The notes: generated by a model from the sequence alone, not told the origin. A stretch of 33,378 nucleotides of DNA from Novosphingobium indicum (GCF_014645195.1 NZ_BMLK01000032.1:1-33378), one strand, 5' to 3'; positions 1-9,460 are shown, counted from the first letter of the stretch. Made by a program: numbers and translations.

Positions 1-2
1 CA

Positions 3-50
3 GAAGAATGCCAGAACTACTTCAGAAAAGCAGGCTATGCGTCAGATTAA
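3..50 (+). CDS. IS630-family transposase, C-terminal end only (partial)
   Basis: Reading from base 3, the first 15 codons give EECQNYFRKAGYASD followed by TAA. This resembles the conserved C-terminus of IS630-family transposases (an EECxNYFxxAGY pattern). The rest of the gene lies outside the window, so activity cannot be judged. It marks the left border of the receptor locus as an insertion sequence. The terminal inverted repeat should lie shortly after base 50, but I could not define it without the other end. Confidence 0.6.
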   Translation, partial: EECQNYFRKAGYASD

Positions 51-292
51 ACGTGCGTTGCTCTAAACGGGTATTTCAACCCATCGTGTGACGCCGACAA
101 AGCAGCCGTTTGCCTGCTTGAACCCATGCTCCGAAACGTCCCTCACATTTACGTTTCCTTACCTGGAGCGAAGGTCGGTCGCGTCCAAACAGGCGCATCT
201 TCGTATCGGGCCTCGAAGGTATGAAGCACCTGTAAGCAACGCGTCATCAAGACTGCCTAGACGCCCTTTCGCCGTTGGCGGAGGCGTAAGGA
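51..292. promoter_or_regulatory. Intergenic region upstream of the ECF sigma gene, with an inverted repeat
   Basis: No gene is seen in these 242 bases. A perfect 7-bp inverted repeat, GAAACGT (133-139) and ACGTTTC (151-157), is separated by 11 bases and could be an operator or a stem-loop. No Fur-like box like those found later in the window is visible. The ribosome binding site of the next gene is GGAGG at 280-284. The promoter itself was not identified. Confidence 0.3.
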
Positions 293-871
293 ATGGGTTG
301 GCTTCGGGAAATAGACATCTGGTTCGGTGAGAGGGTGTTCATCCACAATGCCCGCCACCGCGCCTATGCCTTGCGGCTTGTTCGAGAGCCGGGAGAAGCC
401 GAAGATCTGGTGCAGGAAGCCTATACGCGCCTTTTTGCGCTGAAGGATTGGAAGGCGATCGGCGATCCGCAGGCCTTCACCATGCGGATCATTCACAACC
501 TTGCCGCTGAACGCTTCCGCAGGTCCGATGTCGTGCGGCTGGATCAGAGCGCTCTTATCCAGGCCCTCGATCCGGCTGACGAACAGCCCGCCCCTGACGA
601 GATTGTGGCCCATCGTGCCGAACTGCGGCGCGTTGCCGGAACGATCGAAACCCTCCCGGACCGCATGCGCGAAGCCCTCGTGCTGCGCAGAATTGAGGGA
701 TTGCCGCCCCGGCAGGTGGCGGAAAAAATGGGAATCTCCGTCTCTACTGTCGAGAAACATCTGGTCAAAGGCTTCCGCTTGCTGTTGGAAAGGCTTTCCG
801 AACCGGGCACTTTGGAAAAGGCGGAGCAGTCTCCTTCATGGGAGAAACGGCAAAAGACAGAGCAAATCTGA
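293..871 (+). CDS. ECF-family RNA polymerase sigma factor, FecI type
   Basis: A 192-residue sigma factor expected to direct RNA polymerase to the adjacent receptor genes when released by its FecR partner. Sigma region 2 spans about residues 15-75 (HRAYALRLVREPGEAEDLVQ, then AFTMRIIHNLAAERFRR). Region 4 spans about 108-162 (LPDRMREALVLRRIEGL, then ISVSTVEKHLVKG). The VEKHLVKG helix is typical of FecI-like iron-starvation sigma factors. The start at 293 is supported by GGAGG eight bases upstream. The 3' end overlaps the FecR gene by 34 bases, so the two are probably translationally coupled. The ligand cannot be told from the sigma factor itself. Confidence 0.93.
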   Translation: MGWLREIDIWFGERVFIHNARHRAYALRLVREPGEAEDLVQEAYTRLFALKDWKAIGDPQAFTMRIIHNLAAERFRRSDVVRLDQSALIQALDPADEQPAPDEIVAHRAELRRVAGTIETLPDRMREALVLRRIEGLPPRQVAEKMGISVSTVEKHLVKGFRLLLERLSEPGTLEKAEQSPSWEKRQKTEQI

Positions 872-1839
872 CGGACGTGGCAGCCGAATGGCTTGTCACG
901 ATCGATGCCGGTTCTGTTGATGAAGAGAAGTTCGAAGCTTGGCGGAACGCCGATCCGCGCCATGCATCCGCCTTCGCGCAAGTCGCCGCAACCTGGGCTT
1001 ACACGGCTGACCAGCGTACCGCCGCGTTCTATGACGACGGCGGTGCCGGGACGGCGGAGCAGGCGGAGACGAACATACCGCTGGCGGTTGATGCAGGCCG
1101 AGGGCACGGCTCGACGCGCCGCCAGATGTTGGGCGGCATTGCAGCCGGCATTGTTGCCATGGCGGGCGCGGGTGCCTTTTTGGCCTGGCCGAAGCGGGCG
1201 GTGGCCAGTACCGGCGTAGGCGAACGGCGTGATCTGGTCCTGCCTGACGGCAGCCGGGCCATGCTAAACACGGATAGCCAGATCGCCTGGCGTTTTCACG
1301 GAACGCGTGAGATCTGGCTGGAGCGCGGCGAGGTCTCGTTGTCCTTGCGCGGCGAAGCGGAGGACGGCGTCCGGCTGTACAGCAAGTCCTTCAACGCCCG
1401 GCTGCAGCCCGGAAAATACGATGCCCGGCTGGCCGGTGACAGCGCGTCATTCCTGACGGTCAAAGGTGCAGCGCAGGTGGACGCGGGCGGTGCCACGCCG
1501 CAATCGGTTCTGTCCGGCCAGCGGCTTACCGTCGATGCCGCAAGCGTTCAGGTCAGCGATGCCGGGGCCGCGGACATGGCCGATGCCCTTGCCTGGCAGC
1601 GCGGAGAGATCGTCTTCAACGGCATGGCGCTGGGACAGGCCGTCGATGAATTCAACCGCTATCTCGGCACTAAGCTGGTTCTGACCGACCCGGTCCTGCA
1701 GCAGACTCGTCTGGGCGGCCGGTTCGAGCTGGATGATCCGCAGCGCTTCCTGGCAGCTCTCGACCAGGGCTTCGGCATTGCACACAGGCGCACGGACGAG
1801 GGTATCGAGTTATACCGGGCGGGCGCCGGAGCCCGTTGA
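838..1839 (+). CDS. FecR-family anti-sigma factor / sigma regulator
   Basis: A 333-residue inner-membrane regulator that relays the signal from an STN-bearing outer-membrane receptor to the ECF sigma factor. It shows the usual order: a DUF4880-type cytoplasmic N-terminus (about residues 11-55, AAEWLVTIDAGSVDEEKFEA), one membrane segment (about 97-117), a FecR domain (about 125-220) and a DUF4974-type C-terminus (about 250-325, with LGGRFELDDPQRFLAALDQG). TRRQML just before the membrane helix resembles a Tat motif. The gene starts inside the end of the sigma gene. The presumed partner receptor, the one with the STN domain, is not adjacent but three genes downstream. Confidence 0.93.
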   Translation: MGETAKDRANLTDVAAEWLVTIDAGSVDEEKFEAWRNADPRHASAFAQVAATWAYTADQRTAAFYDDGGAGTAEQAETNIPLAVDAGRGHGSTRRQMLGGIAAGIVAMAGAGAFLAWPKRAVASTGVGERRDLVLPDGSRAMLNTDSQIAWRFHGTREIWLERGEVSLSLRGEAEDGVRLYSKSFNARLQPGKYDARLAGDSASFLTVKGAAQVDAGGATPQSVLSGQRLTVDAASVQVSDAGAADMADALAWQRGEIVFNGMALGQAVDEFNRYLGTKLVLTDPVLQQTRLGGRFELDDPQRFLAALDQGFGIAHRRTDEGIELYRAGAGAR

Positions 1840-2068
1840 CCGTCGCCGTCCTGTGCGGTCTTAAAAAGATTCTCAAAAAAATTGCGCAGCCCGATAGCGG
1901 GATTTTGTTCGTCTGCCGTCTTGGGCGTGAAGTCTGACATGGCGTAGCCGCAACCTGCGGCGGGCATACGGGAAGTCGCGAAAACAGAGCTTTTCGCGGG
2001 TGGTTTCGTGCGTCCCGCCCAAGGGTGAAGCGCTCTGGCAGGCGGACAACGCTCCTAGGGGGACATTC

Positions 2069-4570
2069 ATGCACAAACGTATTCTGACCTGCTCGATCCT
2101 TGCCCTTGCAACCTGTCTTTCCGCGCCAGCCGTGATGGCGCAGGACGGCGAGGCAAGTGCAGAAAAACCTTCCGATGCCGTGCGCGGCGGAGACTTCGAC
2201 GAGATCGTCGTAACCGGCCGCGCGGGCGGCGCCGAACTGCGCAAGGCGGAGGCAAGCTTTGCCGTTTCCACACTGAACGACGAGCAACTCCGCCTGACCA
2301 ATCCGGTTTCCGCTGCCGATACGTTCAAGCAGGTGCCGGGTTTCTGGGTCGAAAGCTCGGGCGGTGAAGGGTCCAACAACGTGCGTTCGCGCGGCATTCC
2401 GACCGATGGCTATTCATCGGTCGCGCTGCAGGAGAACAGCCTCTCGGTTCAGTACGACGGCGGCCTCGGCTATCTCAACGCCGACCAGTCGTTCCGTTTC
2501 GACGAGACGATCGCCCGCGTGGAAGCCGTGCGCGGCGGCCCGGCTTCGATCTTCGCTCCGAACGCACCCGGCGGCGTCGTCAACTTCATTACCCGCAAGG
2601 GCACTGACGAGCCGGGCGGCCTGATCAAGTATACTTGGGGCGACTATGGCGAGAACCGCGTTGACGCCTATTATGGCCAGCGCATCGGCAACAATTGGGG
2701 CGTGTTCGTGGGCGGGTTCTATCGCGCTAGCGACGGTATGCGCGACATGGGCTTCAAGGCTTCCAAGGGCGGCCAGATCCGCGGCACGATCAACTACGAC
2801 GACGGCCGCAATTCGTTTATGGTCGACGTCAAGCGCATCGACGACAAGGTGCCGTTCTACCTGCCGGTTCCGCTGACCTATGACGCCAACGGCAAGATCG
2901 CCGATGTGCCCGGCTTCGATTCGCGCAACGACACGCTGGCTGGTCCCGGCACCAGCAACGTTGCGATCCTGCGCGAAGGTGCCCCTTACATCTTTGATCT
3001 CACCGAGGGCTCTCACACCAAGCTGACGCAAGTGTCGATCGAAGGCACCTTCCAGATTGACGATACCTTCGCGATCCAGACCCGCAGCCGCTACAAGGAT
3101 GCCGACATCCTTCGCAACGCGATGTTCCCGACCGGCAACGTTCAGGAGCTTTCGGCCTATCTCGCGGGTGTGTCGCCGACTGTTCTGGCGGCCTTCCCCG
3201 GTGCCGTCGGTGTCCGCGCCCAGTATGCCGACGGCAGCGGCGTGCTTGATGCCGACACCAATGGTAATGGCCTTGTCGTCGGCGGCAATCTGCTCTCGGT
3301 CAGCGTTCCGATCGAAGAGGCTATGACCGACAACCGCCTGACCGCGGAGTTCGACGCGGGCGGCCATCACAATGCCGCGATCGGCATGACCTATGATGCC
3401 ACCAGCTATCGTTTCGATCGCTACATGGGCACGACGCTGATCGACGTGAAAGGGAACGCCAACCGGGTCGATGTCGTGGGCGTCGATGCCGCCGGCAATG
3501 TCGTGGGCTCGCTTACGGACAACGGCTTCCAGCGCTACGGTTCGATCTACGATCGGGTCGGCATGAACGTGCACAACCTCGCCCTGTACGCCGGCGACGA
3601 ATGGCAGGTCACCCCGGCACTGCGGCTCGATTTTGCCGCGCGCTGGGAACGCACCCGGATCAACGGGCAGGTGGAACAGAAAACCACCGTCGATCTTGGC
3701 AATCCCGCGACGCTGGCGGACAACAACGTGCTCGCCGGCACCGGCAATTACACCAAAGTCGATCAGAGCTTCGACGACTGGGGCTGGACCCTAGGTGCCA
3801 ACTACCAGTTTGCGCCGCAGTTCGGGGTTTTCGCGCGCTACACCGACACGTTCCGCTTGCCGAGCGCGGGCGAGTACAACGGCAGCCCCACGCGTACCGA
3901 CCAGTCCTCCGTTCCCATCAAGATGGCCGAATTCGGCGTGAAGTACGGCAGTGGCATCTTCAACCTCTTCGCCACGGCATTCTGGACGAAGTTCGAAGGC
4001 GTGCGCTTTACCAACTACCGCTTCAACGAAGTCACCAACCAGTATGACGATCCAGAAGTGGTGGTGGCGGACACGCAGACCTGGGGCGTCGAACTGGAGG
4101 CGCTGGTCCGTCCGGCCGAATTCTTCGACTTCGCGCTTCAGGCCACCTGGCAGGACCCGCAGTACAAGGGCTTCACCTACACCGATTCCAGCGGTACCAT
4201 TCAGGACTACGACGGAAACCAGCTTATCCGCGTGCCCAAGCTAATGATCCGCGCGGTCCCGGGCGTGAATCTGTTCAATGGCCGCGTTCGTGCCGAGGCG
4301 GAAATCGAGCACTACACCAAGCGGTATCCGGACATTGCCAACTCGCAGGTTCTGCCCGCTTATACGCTGGTGAACCTCAATGCCCGCGCGCAGGTGACGG
4401 ACAACATTGCCATCGGCCTCAACGTGCAGAACCTTTTCAACGAACTGGGGCTAACCGAAGGCAATCCGCGCGCCGGGTCCTTCAACGTCGGGGATTCCAA
4501 CTCACAGTACTTCCTGGCCCGCCCGGTCTTTGGCCGGACGGTCCGCCTCAACGCCAGCCTCTCGTTCTGA
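2069..4570 (+). CDS. TonB-dependent outer-membrane receptor without STN domain
   Basis: An 833-residue outer-membrane active transporter. The start at 2069 is preferred over an in-frame GTG at 2000 because it is preceded by AGGGGGA and begins a clear signal peptide (MHKRILTCSILALATC to VMAQ, cleavage near residue 25). A TonB box-like DEIVVTG follows at about residue 48. The plug domain (RGIPTDGYSSVAL, VRGGPASIFAPNAPGGVVNF) and a 22-strand barrel-sized C-terminus end in the canonical aromatic, LNASLSF. There is no STN domain, so it probably transports without signalling. It is a close paralogue of the receptor at 6241: the plug, a YPDIANSQ.LPAY segment and a GLTEGNPRAGSF segment are nearly shared. 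The next gene overlaps its stop codon by one base. Confidence 0.95.
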   Translation: MHKRILTCSILALATCLSAPAVMAQDGEASAEKPSDAVRGGDFDEIVVTGRAGGAELRKAEASFAVSTLNDEQLRLTNPVSAADTFKQVPGFWVESSGGEGSNNVRSRGIPTDGYSSVALQENSLSVQYDGGLGYLNADQSFRFDETIARVEAVRGGPASIFAPNAPGGVVNFITRKGTDEPGGLIKYTWGDYGENRVDAYYGQRIGNNWGVFVGGFYRASDGMRDMGFKASKGGQIRGTINYDDGRNSFMVDVKRIDDKVPFYLPVPLTYDANGKIADVPGFDSRNDTLAGPGTSNVAILREGAPYIFDLTEGSHTKLTQVSIEGTFQIDDTFAIQTRSRYKDADILRNAMFPTGNVQELSAYLAGVSPTVLAAFPGAVGVRAQYADGSGVLDADTNGNGLVVGGNLLSVSVPIEEAMTDNRLTAEFDAGGHHNAAIGMTYDATSYRFDRYMGTTLIDVKGNANRVDVVGVDAAGNVVGSLTDNGFQRYGSIYDRVGMNVHNLALYAGDEWQVTPALRLDFAARWERTRINGQVEQKTTVDLGNPATLADNNVLAGTGNYTKVDQSFDDWGWTLGANYQFAPQFGVFARYTDTFRLPSAGEYNGSPTRTDQSSVPIKMAEFGVKYGSGIFNLFATAFWTKFEGVRFTNYRFNEVTNQYDDPEVVVADTQTWGVELEALVRPAEFFDFALQATWQDPQYKGFTYTDSSGTIQDYDGNQLIRVPKLMIRAVPGVNLFNGRVRAEAEIEHYTKRYPDIANSQVLPAYTLVNLNARAQVTDNIAIGLNVQNLFNELGLTEGNPRAGSFNVGDSNSQYFLARPVFGRTVRLNASLSF

Positions 4571-6123
4571 TGCAGGAAAGCCTTGTAAAGCGGACGTCCA
4601 CATTCGTGTGGGCGTCCGTGCTTTCATTCTTCCTCCCGGTGGCAGCCGCGAAGGCGGATATCCCCGCACCGGTGCCCAGGCGGGCGCCCGATTCAGTCCT
4701 GGCCGGGACCATTTCGGGCGAGGACAACCAGACCTACCTGCGCGAACCGTTCCGCCTTCCCGTCGGAACCGACCGCCTCGTGGTCGCCTTCGACTACGAT
4801 CACCGCGAGGACAAGACAGTCATCGATCTCGGCATCGAGGACCCCCACGGTTTTCGCGGCGCCAGCGGCGGCAACAAGCCCAGTTTCACGATTGCCCAAA
4901 GCGATGCGACACCTTCATATTTGCCCGGCCGGCTGGATCCGGGCGAGTGGGCGCTCAGTCTGGCGGTGCCAAACATCCGCGAGGGTGTCACAGCGCGCTG
5001 GACGGCGAAACTCTGGTTCCTGAAGGGAGCCGAGGCCCAGTGGCTCCCCGCTCCCACACGCGGCCGGGGCAAAGGGTGGTACCGCGGCGATCTCCACATG
5101 CATACGGCGCACAGCGACGGTTCCTGCCAGAGCCTTGGCGGCAACCGTGTGCCCTGTCCGCTGTTCCGGACGCTGGAAGCCGCCCAGGCGCGCGGGCTCG
5201 ATTTCTTGGCGGTGAGCGACCACAGCACCTCCAGTCAGGCGCAGATGCTGCGCGAGGCGCAGGGCTATTTCGATACCATGCTGTTGATCCCGGCCCGCGA
5301 GATCACGACGTTCTTCGGTCACTTTAATGTTTTCGGTATCACTTCCACGCTCGATTTCCGTGTGACCCGCAACCGACCCGATGCTTTCCGGGACATTGCC
5401 CGGCGCGTGCATGATCTGGGCGGGCTCGTGTCGATCAACCATCCGGCCCTGCCTTCGGGAGAGGCCTGCATGGGGTGCGGCTGGACGATGGCGGACACCG
5501 ATTATGCCCAGGTCGATGCCGTAGAGATCGTGAATGGCGGCGCTATCGCGGGCTCGGACGGCAATCCGGAAGGCGTCAGCGATGGTGAGCAGTTCTGGCT
5601 CGGGCACACCGGCTATGGGCATCCCATCGCGGTATTGGGCGGCAGCGATAATCATGATCCGAACAAGCCGCCCGCCGTTGACGGGAAGCCCGGTTTTGGC
5701 GCGCTTGCGGTACCTGCCACGGTTGTGGAAGCGGACGACCTTTCGATGCCGGCAATCCTTGATGGTATCCGTAAGGGGCGCAGCTTCATCCAGATCGGTG
5801 GTCCTGCCAGCCTTCGGCTGGACTTCCAGCTTGCGGCAAGCCAGGGCGTCGCAGGGATGGGAGGGCGCTTGCAGGCACAGGGCGCCGTCGCCCTTGATGG
5901 TGAGGTGGTGGCACCGGATGGCACGCGCGTGGAAATCCTTGATGGCAACCACCTGCTTGCGCGGCAGGTGATCATGAAGTCCACCGCACAGCACTGGAAA
6001 TTGCCAGATCTCGGCAAGGGGGAGCATGTCATTCGCCTCAAGCTGCGCAGCGAAAGCAGCGATCTTCTGGCGGTGAGCAATGCGATCGTTCTGGACTGCA
6101 CGGCCCTTTGCGGCGCGCAATGA
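4570..6123 (+). CDS. Secreted PHP-domain metallohydrolase, CehA/McbA type
   Basis: A 517-residue protein with an N-terminal signal sequence (residues 1-29), a beta-rich domain (about 35-155) and a PHP catalytic domain (about 170-400). The metal ligands are intact: H176 and H178 in DLHMHTAHSDG, D217/H218 in AVSDHS, E244 in PAREITTF, H251, H291 in SINHPAL, and D360/H362 in GGSDNHD. PHP enzymes hydrolyse phosphoesters, and CehA/McbA relatives hydrolyse aryl carbamates. The true substrate cannot be read from sequence. The ATG shares its A with the TGA of the upstream receptor gene, so translation is coupled. Its position between two paralogous receptors suggests it processes the imported ligand in the periplasm or at the cell surface. 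Confidence 0.88.
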   Translation: MQESLVKRTSTFVWASVLSFFLPVAAAKADIPAPVPRRAPDSVLAGTISGEDNQTYLREPFRLPVGTDRLVVAFDYDHREDKTVIDLGIEDPHGFRGASGGNKPSFTIAQSDATPSYLPGRLDPGEWALSLAVPNIREGVTARWTAKLWFLKGAEAQWLPAPTRGRGKGWYRGDLHMHTAHSDGSCQSLGGNRVPCPLFRTLEAAQARGLDFLAVSDHSTSSQAQMLREAQGYFDTMLLIPAREITTFFGHFNVFGITSTLDFRVTRNRPDAFRDIARRVHDLGGLVSINHPALPSGEACMGCGWTMADTDYAQVDAVEIVNGGAIAGSDGNPEGVSDGEQFWLGHTGYGHPIAVLGGSDNHDPNKPPAVDGKPGFGALAVPATVVEADDLSMPAILDGIRKGRSFIQIGGPASLRLDFQLAASQGVAGMGGRLQAQGAVALDGEVVAPDGTRVEILDGNHLLARQVIMKSTAQHWKLPDLGKGEHVIRLKLRSESSDLLAVSNAIVLDCTALCGAQ

Positions 6124-6240
6124 TGGCAGCGTGCGGGTGACATGACAGTGTCGTGAAACCACGGCATTGGGCATGCGTGATCTGGTTTCGGCGCCCGGAA
6201 AACCGTCTGCTGCCCGAAATGGGCGGAGGGACCTGATGTG

Positions 6241-9024
6241 ATGGCCCGTCCGTGGTCAGGCCGTCCTGCACTGATGATTCCGGCAGCTTTTCTGGGTGGC
6301 TCTGCAGCCGTTGTAGCTGCGCCTCAGCCTGCGGTTGCCGAAGAGGCCGATGTCCGCTTCGATATTCCTGCCGGAGATCTTGCCGCCGCGCTGGAGGCCT
6401 ATGGACGGCAGGCTGGCAGACAGATTCTCTTTCCCTACGATGCAGCGGCAGGACGGCAGAGTACCCGGGTCCACGGCGCAATGCTGCGACGTCTGGCGCT
6501 CGAACGCCTGCTGCGTGGCAGTGGCCTCGAGATTGTCCGCTTCGATGCCCGCTTGATAACCTTGCGTCGCAGTCCTGCGAAGTCGGCGAGACGACGGCCC
6601 GCAAGGCGGGAACAGCAACTACCTGCACCTTTGCCGCCGGCTCCGCCGCCGCAGGACATCATCGTGACCGGGCGGCTCGGCCCCGCCTTGCTCACCGGCA
6701 CCGAGGCCAGCTATGCTGTCTCGGAAATCGGCCAGACGGCACTGATCGGCCGCGCTGCGCTGTCGACGGCCGACGTGTTCAAGGAGGTTCCTGGCTTCTG
6801 GGTGGAAGCCACCGGAGGCGAAGCCAGCAATAACGTGCGCGTGCGCGGCATACCCACAGACGGCTATTCTTCGGTTGCCCTGCTGGAGGATGGGCTTCCG
6901 GTACAATACGACGGCGGCCTGGCCTATCTCAATACCGACCAATCTTACCGCGTAGATGCCTCTGTCATGCGTGCCGAAGCCATTCGTGGCGGTCCATCTG
7001 CCGTTTTCCTCGCCAATGCGCCTGGCGGAGGACTCAACTTCATCACCCGCGATCCCGTCGCCGACCCGGGTCACGAACTGCGCGTCACGGCAAGCGACCG
7101 GGGATTGCTCCGAGTCGATGGCTTGCTCGCACAATCGCTCAATCCCGATCTCGGGGTGTTGCTGGCGGGCTTCTGGCGGCGCGATCCGGGCCTGCGCGAT
7201 CCCGGATTTACCGCTGACGAAGGAGGACAGTTCAGAGCGCGTGCTGTCTACGACGATGGTGGCACGCGGCTGTCGCTCGACCTGCGCCATCTGGACGACA
7301 GTGTGATTCTCTACCTGCCGGTGCCCCTTGCATTGCGCGCCGATGGCTCGATTGCGGCCATTCCCGGCTTCGATCCGCTTTACGACACGCTGGCGGGGCC
7401 AGATACGCGTGAGCTGGTCCTGCAAACCGCACGCGGGCCTTACGCGGTTGACCTGTCCGAAGGCACGCACAGCCGTGTAACCAGCCTGACGTTCCTGGGA
7501 CGCCACAAGCTGGGCGAGGACGCCGCGGTGGAACTGCAGGCGCGCTGGCACAAGGATCATACCTTGCGCAACGCGCTGTTTCCCGTCGGCAGCCCGATGA
7601 CTGCGGAGGAATTCGTCGCGCGCAACCGCGCCTCGCTGCTGGCTGCGTTTCCCGGGAGCAGTTCCGTCGCCTTTCGCTATGCCGCCGACGGTTCGCCCTT
7701 CGGCGGCGGGGCTGCAGGCAACGGGCTTGTGATGTCCGCCAATCTGCTCAGCGTCGATCTGCCGCTGGAAGAGGCGATCGTCGATGCGCGCATGACGGCT
7801 CCGTTCGCACTCGGCGGGCAGCATGGTCTTGCATTGGGCGGCACCTGGGCAAGGACCAGCTTCGGATTCGACCGCGAGATGGGCACCCTCCTGCTGGACG
7901 TCCGGGGGCAGGCGAGGCGCCTGGATCTGGCGGCGATGGATGACCGCGGCGCAGTAACCGGCAGTCTCACTAATCGGGGCTTTTTGCGATATGGATCGCT
8001 GTTCGACTCCGCGAGGATAACGGCAGGCAATCTTGCTCTCTACGCTGCGGATGAATGGCGGTTCGCGCCGCGCTGGCGCATGGACATCGGTGCCCGGCTC
8101 GAACAGACCTCAATCCGGGGGCACGCGGCCGGAAAGACACTGTATGATCTGGGAGATCCCTATACGCTGGCGGATGACGCGGTCTCCGGCAGCGATGGAT
8201 CACGGCTTCCCATCCGGCACCGCTATTCCGGCTTCAACTGGTCCGTCGGCCTCAATTTCGAGGCGGCAGACAACACCGGCCTGTTCGTGCGCTACAGCTG
8301 CAGCAGGCGGCTTCCCAGCGCCAGCGCCTTCAACGATCCCGCCCGCACCGATCACGGCGTAGTGCCGATTACGCTGCTTGACGCCGGCCTCACCATGAGA
8401 CGGCGACACTGGCGCATTTCCGCCGTCGCATTCTACACCCATTTCGATCACCTGCCGTTTACCGACTATCGGTTCGACACCGCATCGAATGCTTATGTCG
8501 AGCGGACTTCGATTGCGGACACATCGACGGCGGGCATAGAGTTCTCAGGCTCCTGGCGTCCCTCCGGCCCATTCTCGATCGAAGCCACGGCGACCTTGCA
8601 GGATCCCCGTTACCGCAATTTCAGCTTCACCGAACTCGTCGGCGAAAAACCAGTCACGCACGATGCGAGCGGCAACCAGCTCGTGCGGGTTCCCCGAGCT
8701 GCCTTGAGGCTGCGGCCGGAACTCGATCTGTTCAACGGCACCTTGCAACTGGGCGTGGAGTTCGTTCGCTATTCGCAGCGCTTTGCAGACATCGCCAATT
8801 CGCAGCGATTGCCCGCCTATTCGTTGGTCAATGCCTCCGTGGCGTGGAAGCCCAACGCGTCCTTCAGTCTCACGGTGGACGCGGCCAATCTGGCAAATTC
8901 TCTGGGCGTGACCGAAGGCAACCCCCGCGCTGGTTCGTTCCACAATTCGATCGGACAAGGCGAATATTTCTTCGCCCGGCCGGAGTTTGGCAGAACGGTC
9001 CGGGTGACAATGACAGTCCGCTAG
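6241..9024 (+). CDS. TonB-dependent receptor with STN signalling domain (FecA-like transducer)
   Basis: A 927-residue receptor. A signal sequence (about residues 1-34) is followed by an STN domain (about 37-105: FDIPAGDLAAALEAYGRQAG, then LALERLLRGSGLEI), a linker rich in Arg and Pro, a TonB box-like DIIVTG, the plug and the barrel. STN domains contact FecR, so this is the probable sensor for the sigma/FecR pair at the start of the locus. GTG at 6238 directly precedes ATG 6241; the ribosome binding site GGAGGG (6225-6230) could serve either. The protein ends in RVTMTVR with no terminal aromatic residue, unlike its paralogue at 2069, which is odd for a barrel protein. The 117-base gap before it may hold its own promoter. 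Confidence 0.93.
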   Translation: MARPWSGRPALMIPAAFLGGSAAVVAAPQPAVAEEADVRFDIPAGDLAAALEAYGRQAGRQILFPYDAAAGRQSTRVHGAMLRRLALERLLRGSGLEIVRFDARLITLRRSPAKSARRRPARREQQLPAPLPPAPPPQDIIVTGRLGPALLTGTEASYAVSEIGQTALIGRAALSTADVFKEVPGFWVEATGGEASNNVRVRGIPTDGYSSVALLEDGLPVQYDGGLAYLNTDQSYRVDASVMRAEAIRGGPSAVFLANAPGGGLNFITRDPVADPGHELRVTASDRGLLRVDGLLAQSLNPDLGVLLAGFWRRDPGLRDPGFTADEGGQFRARAVYDDGGTRLSLDLRHLDDSVILYLPVPLALRADGSIAAIPGFDPLYDTLAGPDTRELVLQTARGPYAVDLSEGTHSRVTSLTFLGRHKLGEDAAVELQARWHKDHTLRNALFPVGSPMTAEEFVARNRASLLAAFPGSSSVAFRYAADGSPFGGGAAGNGLVMSANLLSVDLPLEEAIVDARMTAPFALGGQHGLALGGTWARTSFGFDREMGTLLLDVRGQARRLDLAAMDDRGAVTGSLTNRGFLRYGSLFDSARITAGNLALYAADEWRFAPRWRMDIGARLEQTSIRGHAAGKTLYDLGDPYTLADDAVSGSDGSRLPIRHRYSGFNWSVGLNFEAADNTGLFVRYSCSRRLPSASAFNDPARTDHGVVPITLLDAGLTMRRRHWRISAVAFYTHFDHLPFTDYRFDTASNAYVERTSIADTSTAGIEFSGSWRPSGPFSIEATATLQDPRYRNFSFTELVGEKPVTHDASGNQLVRVPRAALRLRPELDLFNGTLQLGVEFVRYSQRFADIANSQRLPAYSLVNASVAWKPNASFSLTVDAANLANSLGVTEGNPRAGSFHNSIGQGEYFFARPEFGRTVRVTMTVR

Positions 9025-9198
9025 CGCCCGCAAAGCTGATCTGGAGGAGGCATCGCTGACAGTATCGATGTGCCAGGTTGACGGACTAGAAGAAGGGTTC
9101 AGCGCGAGCCCATGAAAACCGCGTGGATATCGCCATAAGACCACTTCAAGCGCATGTTGCCGATGATCAAGAGAGACGCATGAAGCGCCGCCGCGGGC

Positions 9199-9460
9199 TT
9201 GGAGGCTAACGGATCTGACGTAAGCGCCGGGCATGTCTTGCACCGTCTTCGCAGTTCACTTCAAGGCGAGGGCAGGCATGCCGCCACTGACATATCTGTC
9301 CCGCTGGCGTGTCCAGCTTGCCATCAGGGATTCGCGAGACGGTCAGGAGGCGCCGGCCGTGCTTGCACGCAAGCTCTGCTTTTCCTCCGAAAGCACATTC
9401 AGCAATGCCTTTAAACGCGAAACGGGGATCGCGCCTACCCATACCGGCGGCAGGTAGTAT
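9199..9460 (+). pseudogene. AraC-family regulator remnant (C-terminal HTH part)
   Basis: The frame from about 9226 encodes an AraC-type DNA-binding domain: PGMSCTVFAVHFKARAGMPP, then TYLSRWRVQLA, then CFSSESTFSNAFKRETGIAP. Directly upstream, in the same frame, lies a TAA where family members continue with the first HTH helix. At the 3' end the family pattern THYRR is replaced by THTGGR, consistent with loss of one base in CCCATACCGG. No N-terminal ligand-binding domain is recognisable. I read it as a decayed gene, though a short HTH protein from ATG 9233 cannot be strictly excluded. Confidence 0.65.

Noticed and set aside
257..760. Long minus-strand open frame opposite the sigma factor gene
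   Set aside because: It is a shadow of the plus-strand gene in high-GC DNA and shows no family features.
1866..1913. A-rich tract (tctcaaaaaaattgcg) and downstream CGTC before the first receptor as a FecI-type promoter
   Set aside because: The composition is suggestive, but the spacing of about 27 bases between the candidate -35 and CGTC does not fit, so I did not call it.
2414..3574. 386-codon minus-strand open frame inside the first receptor
   Set aside because: The plus-strand receptor has unmistakable motifs over the same bases; the minus frame is repetitive Val/Ala/Asp-rich shadow sequence.
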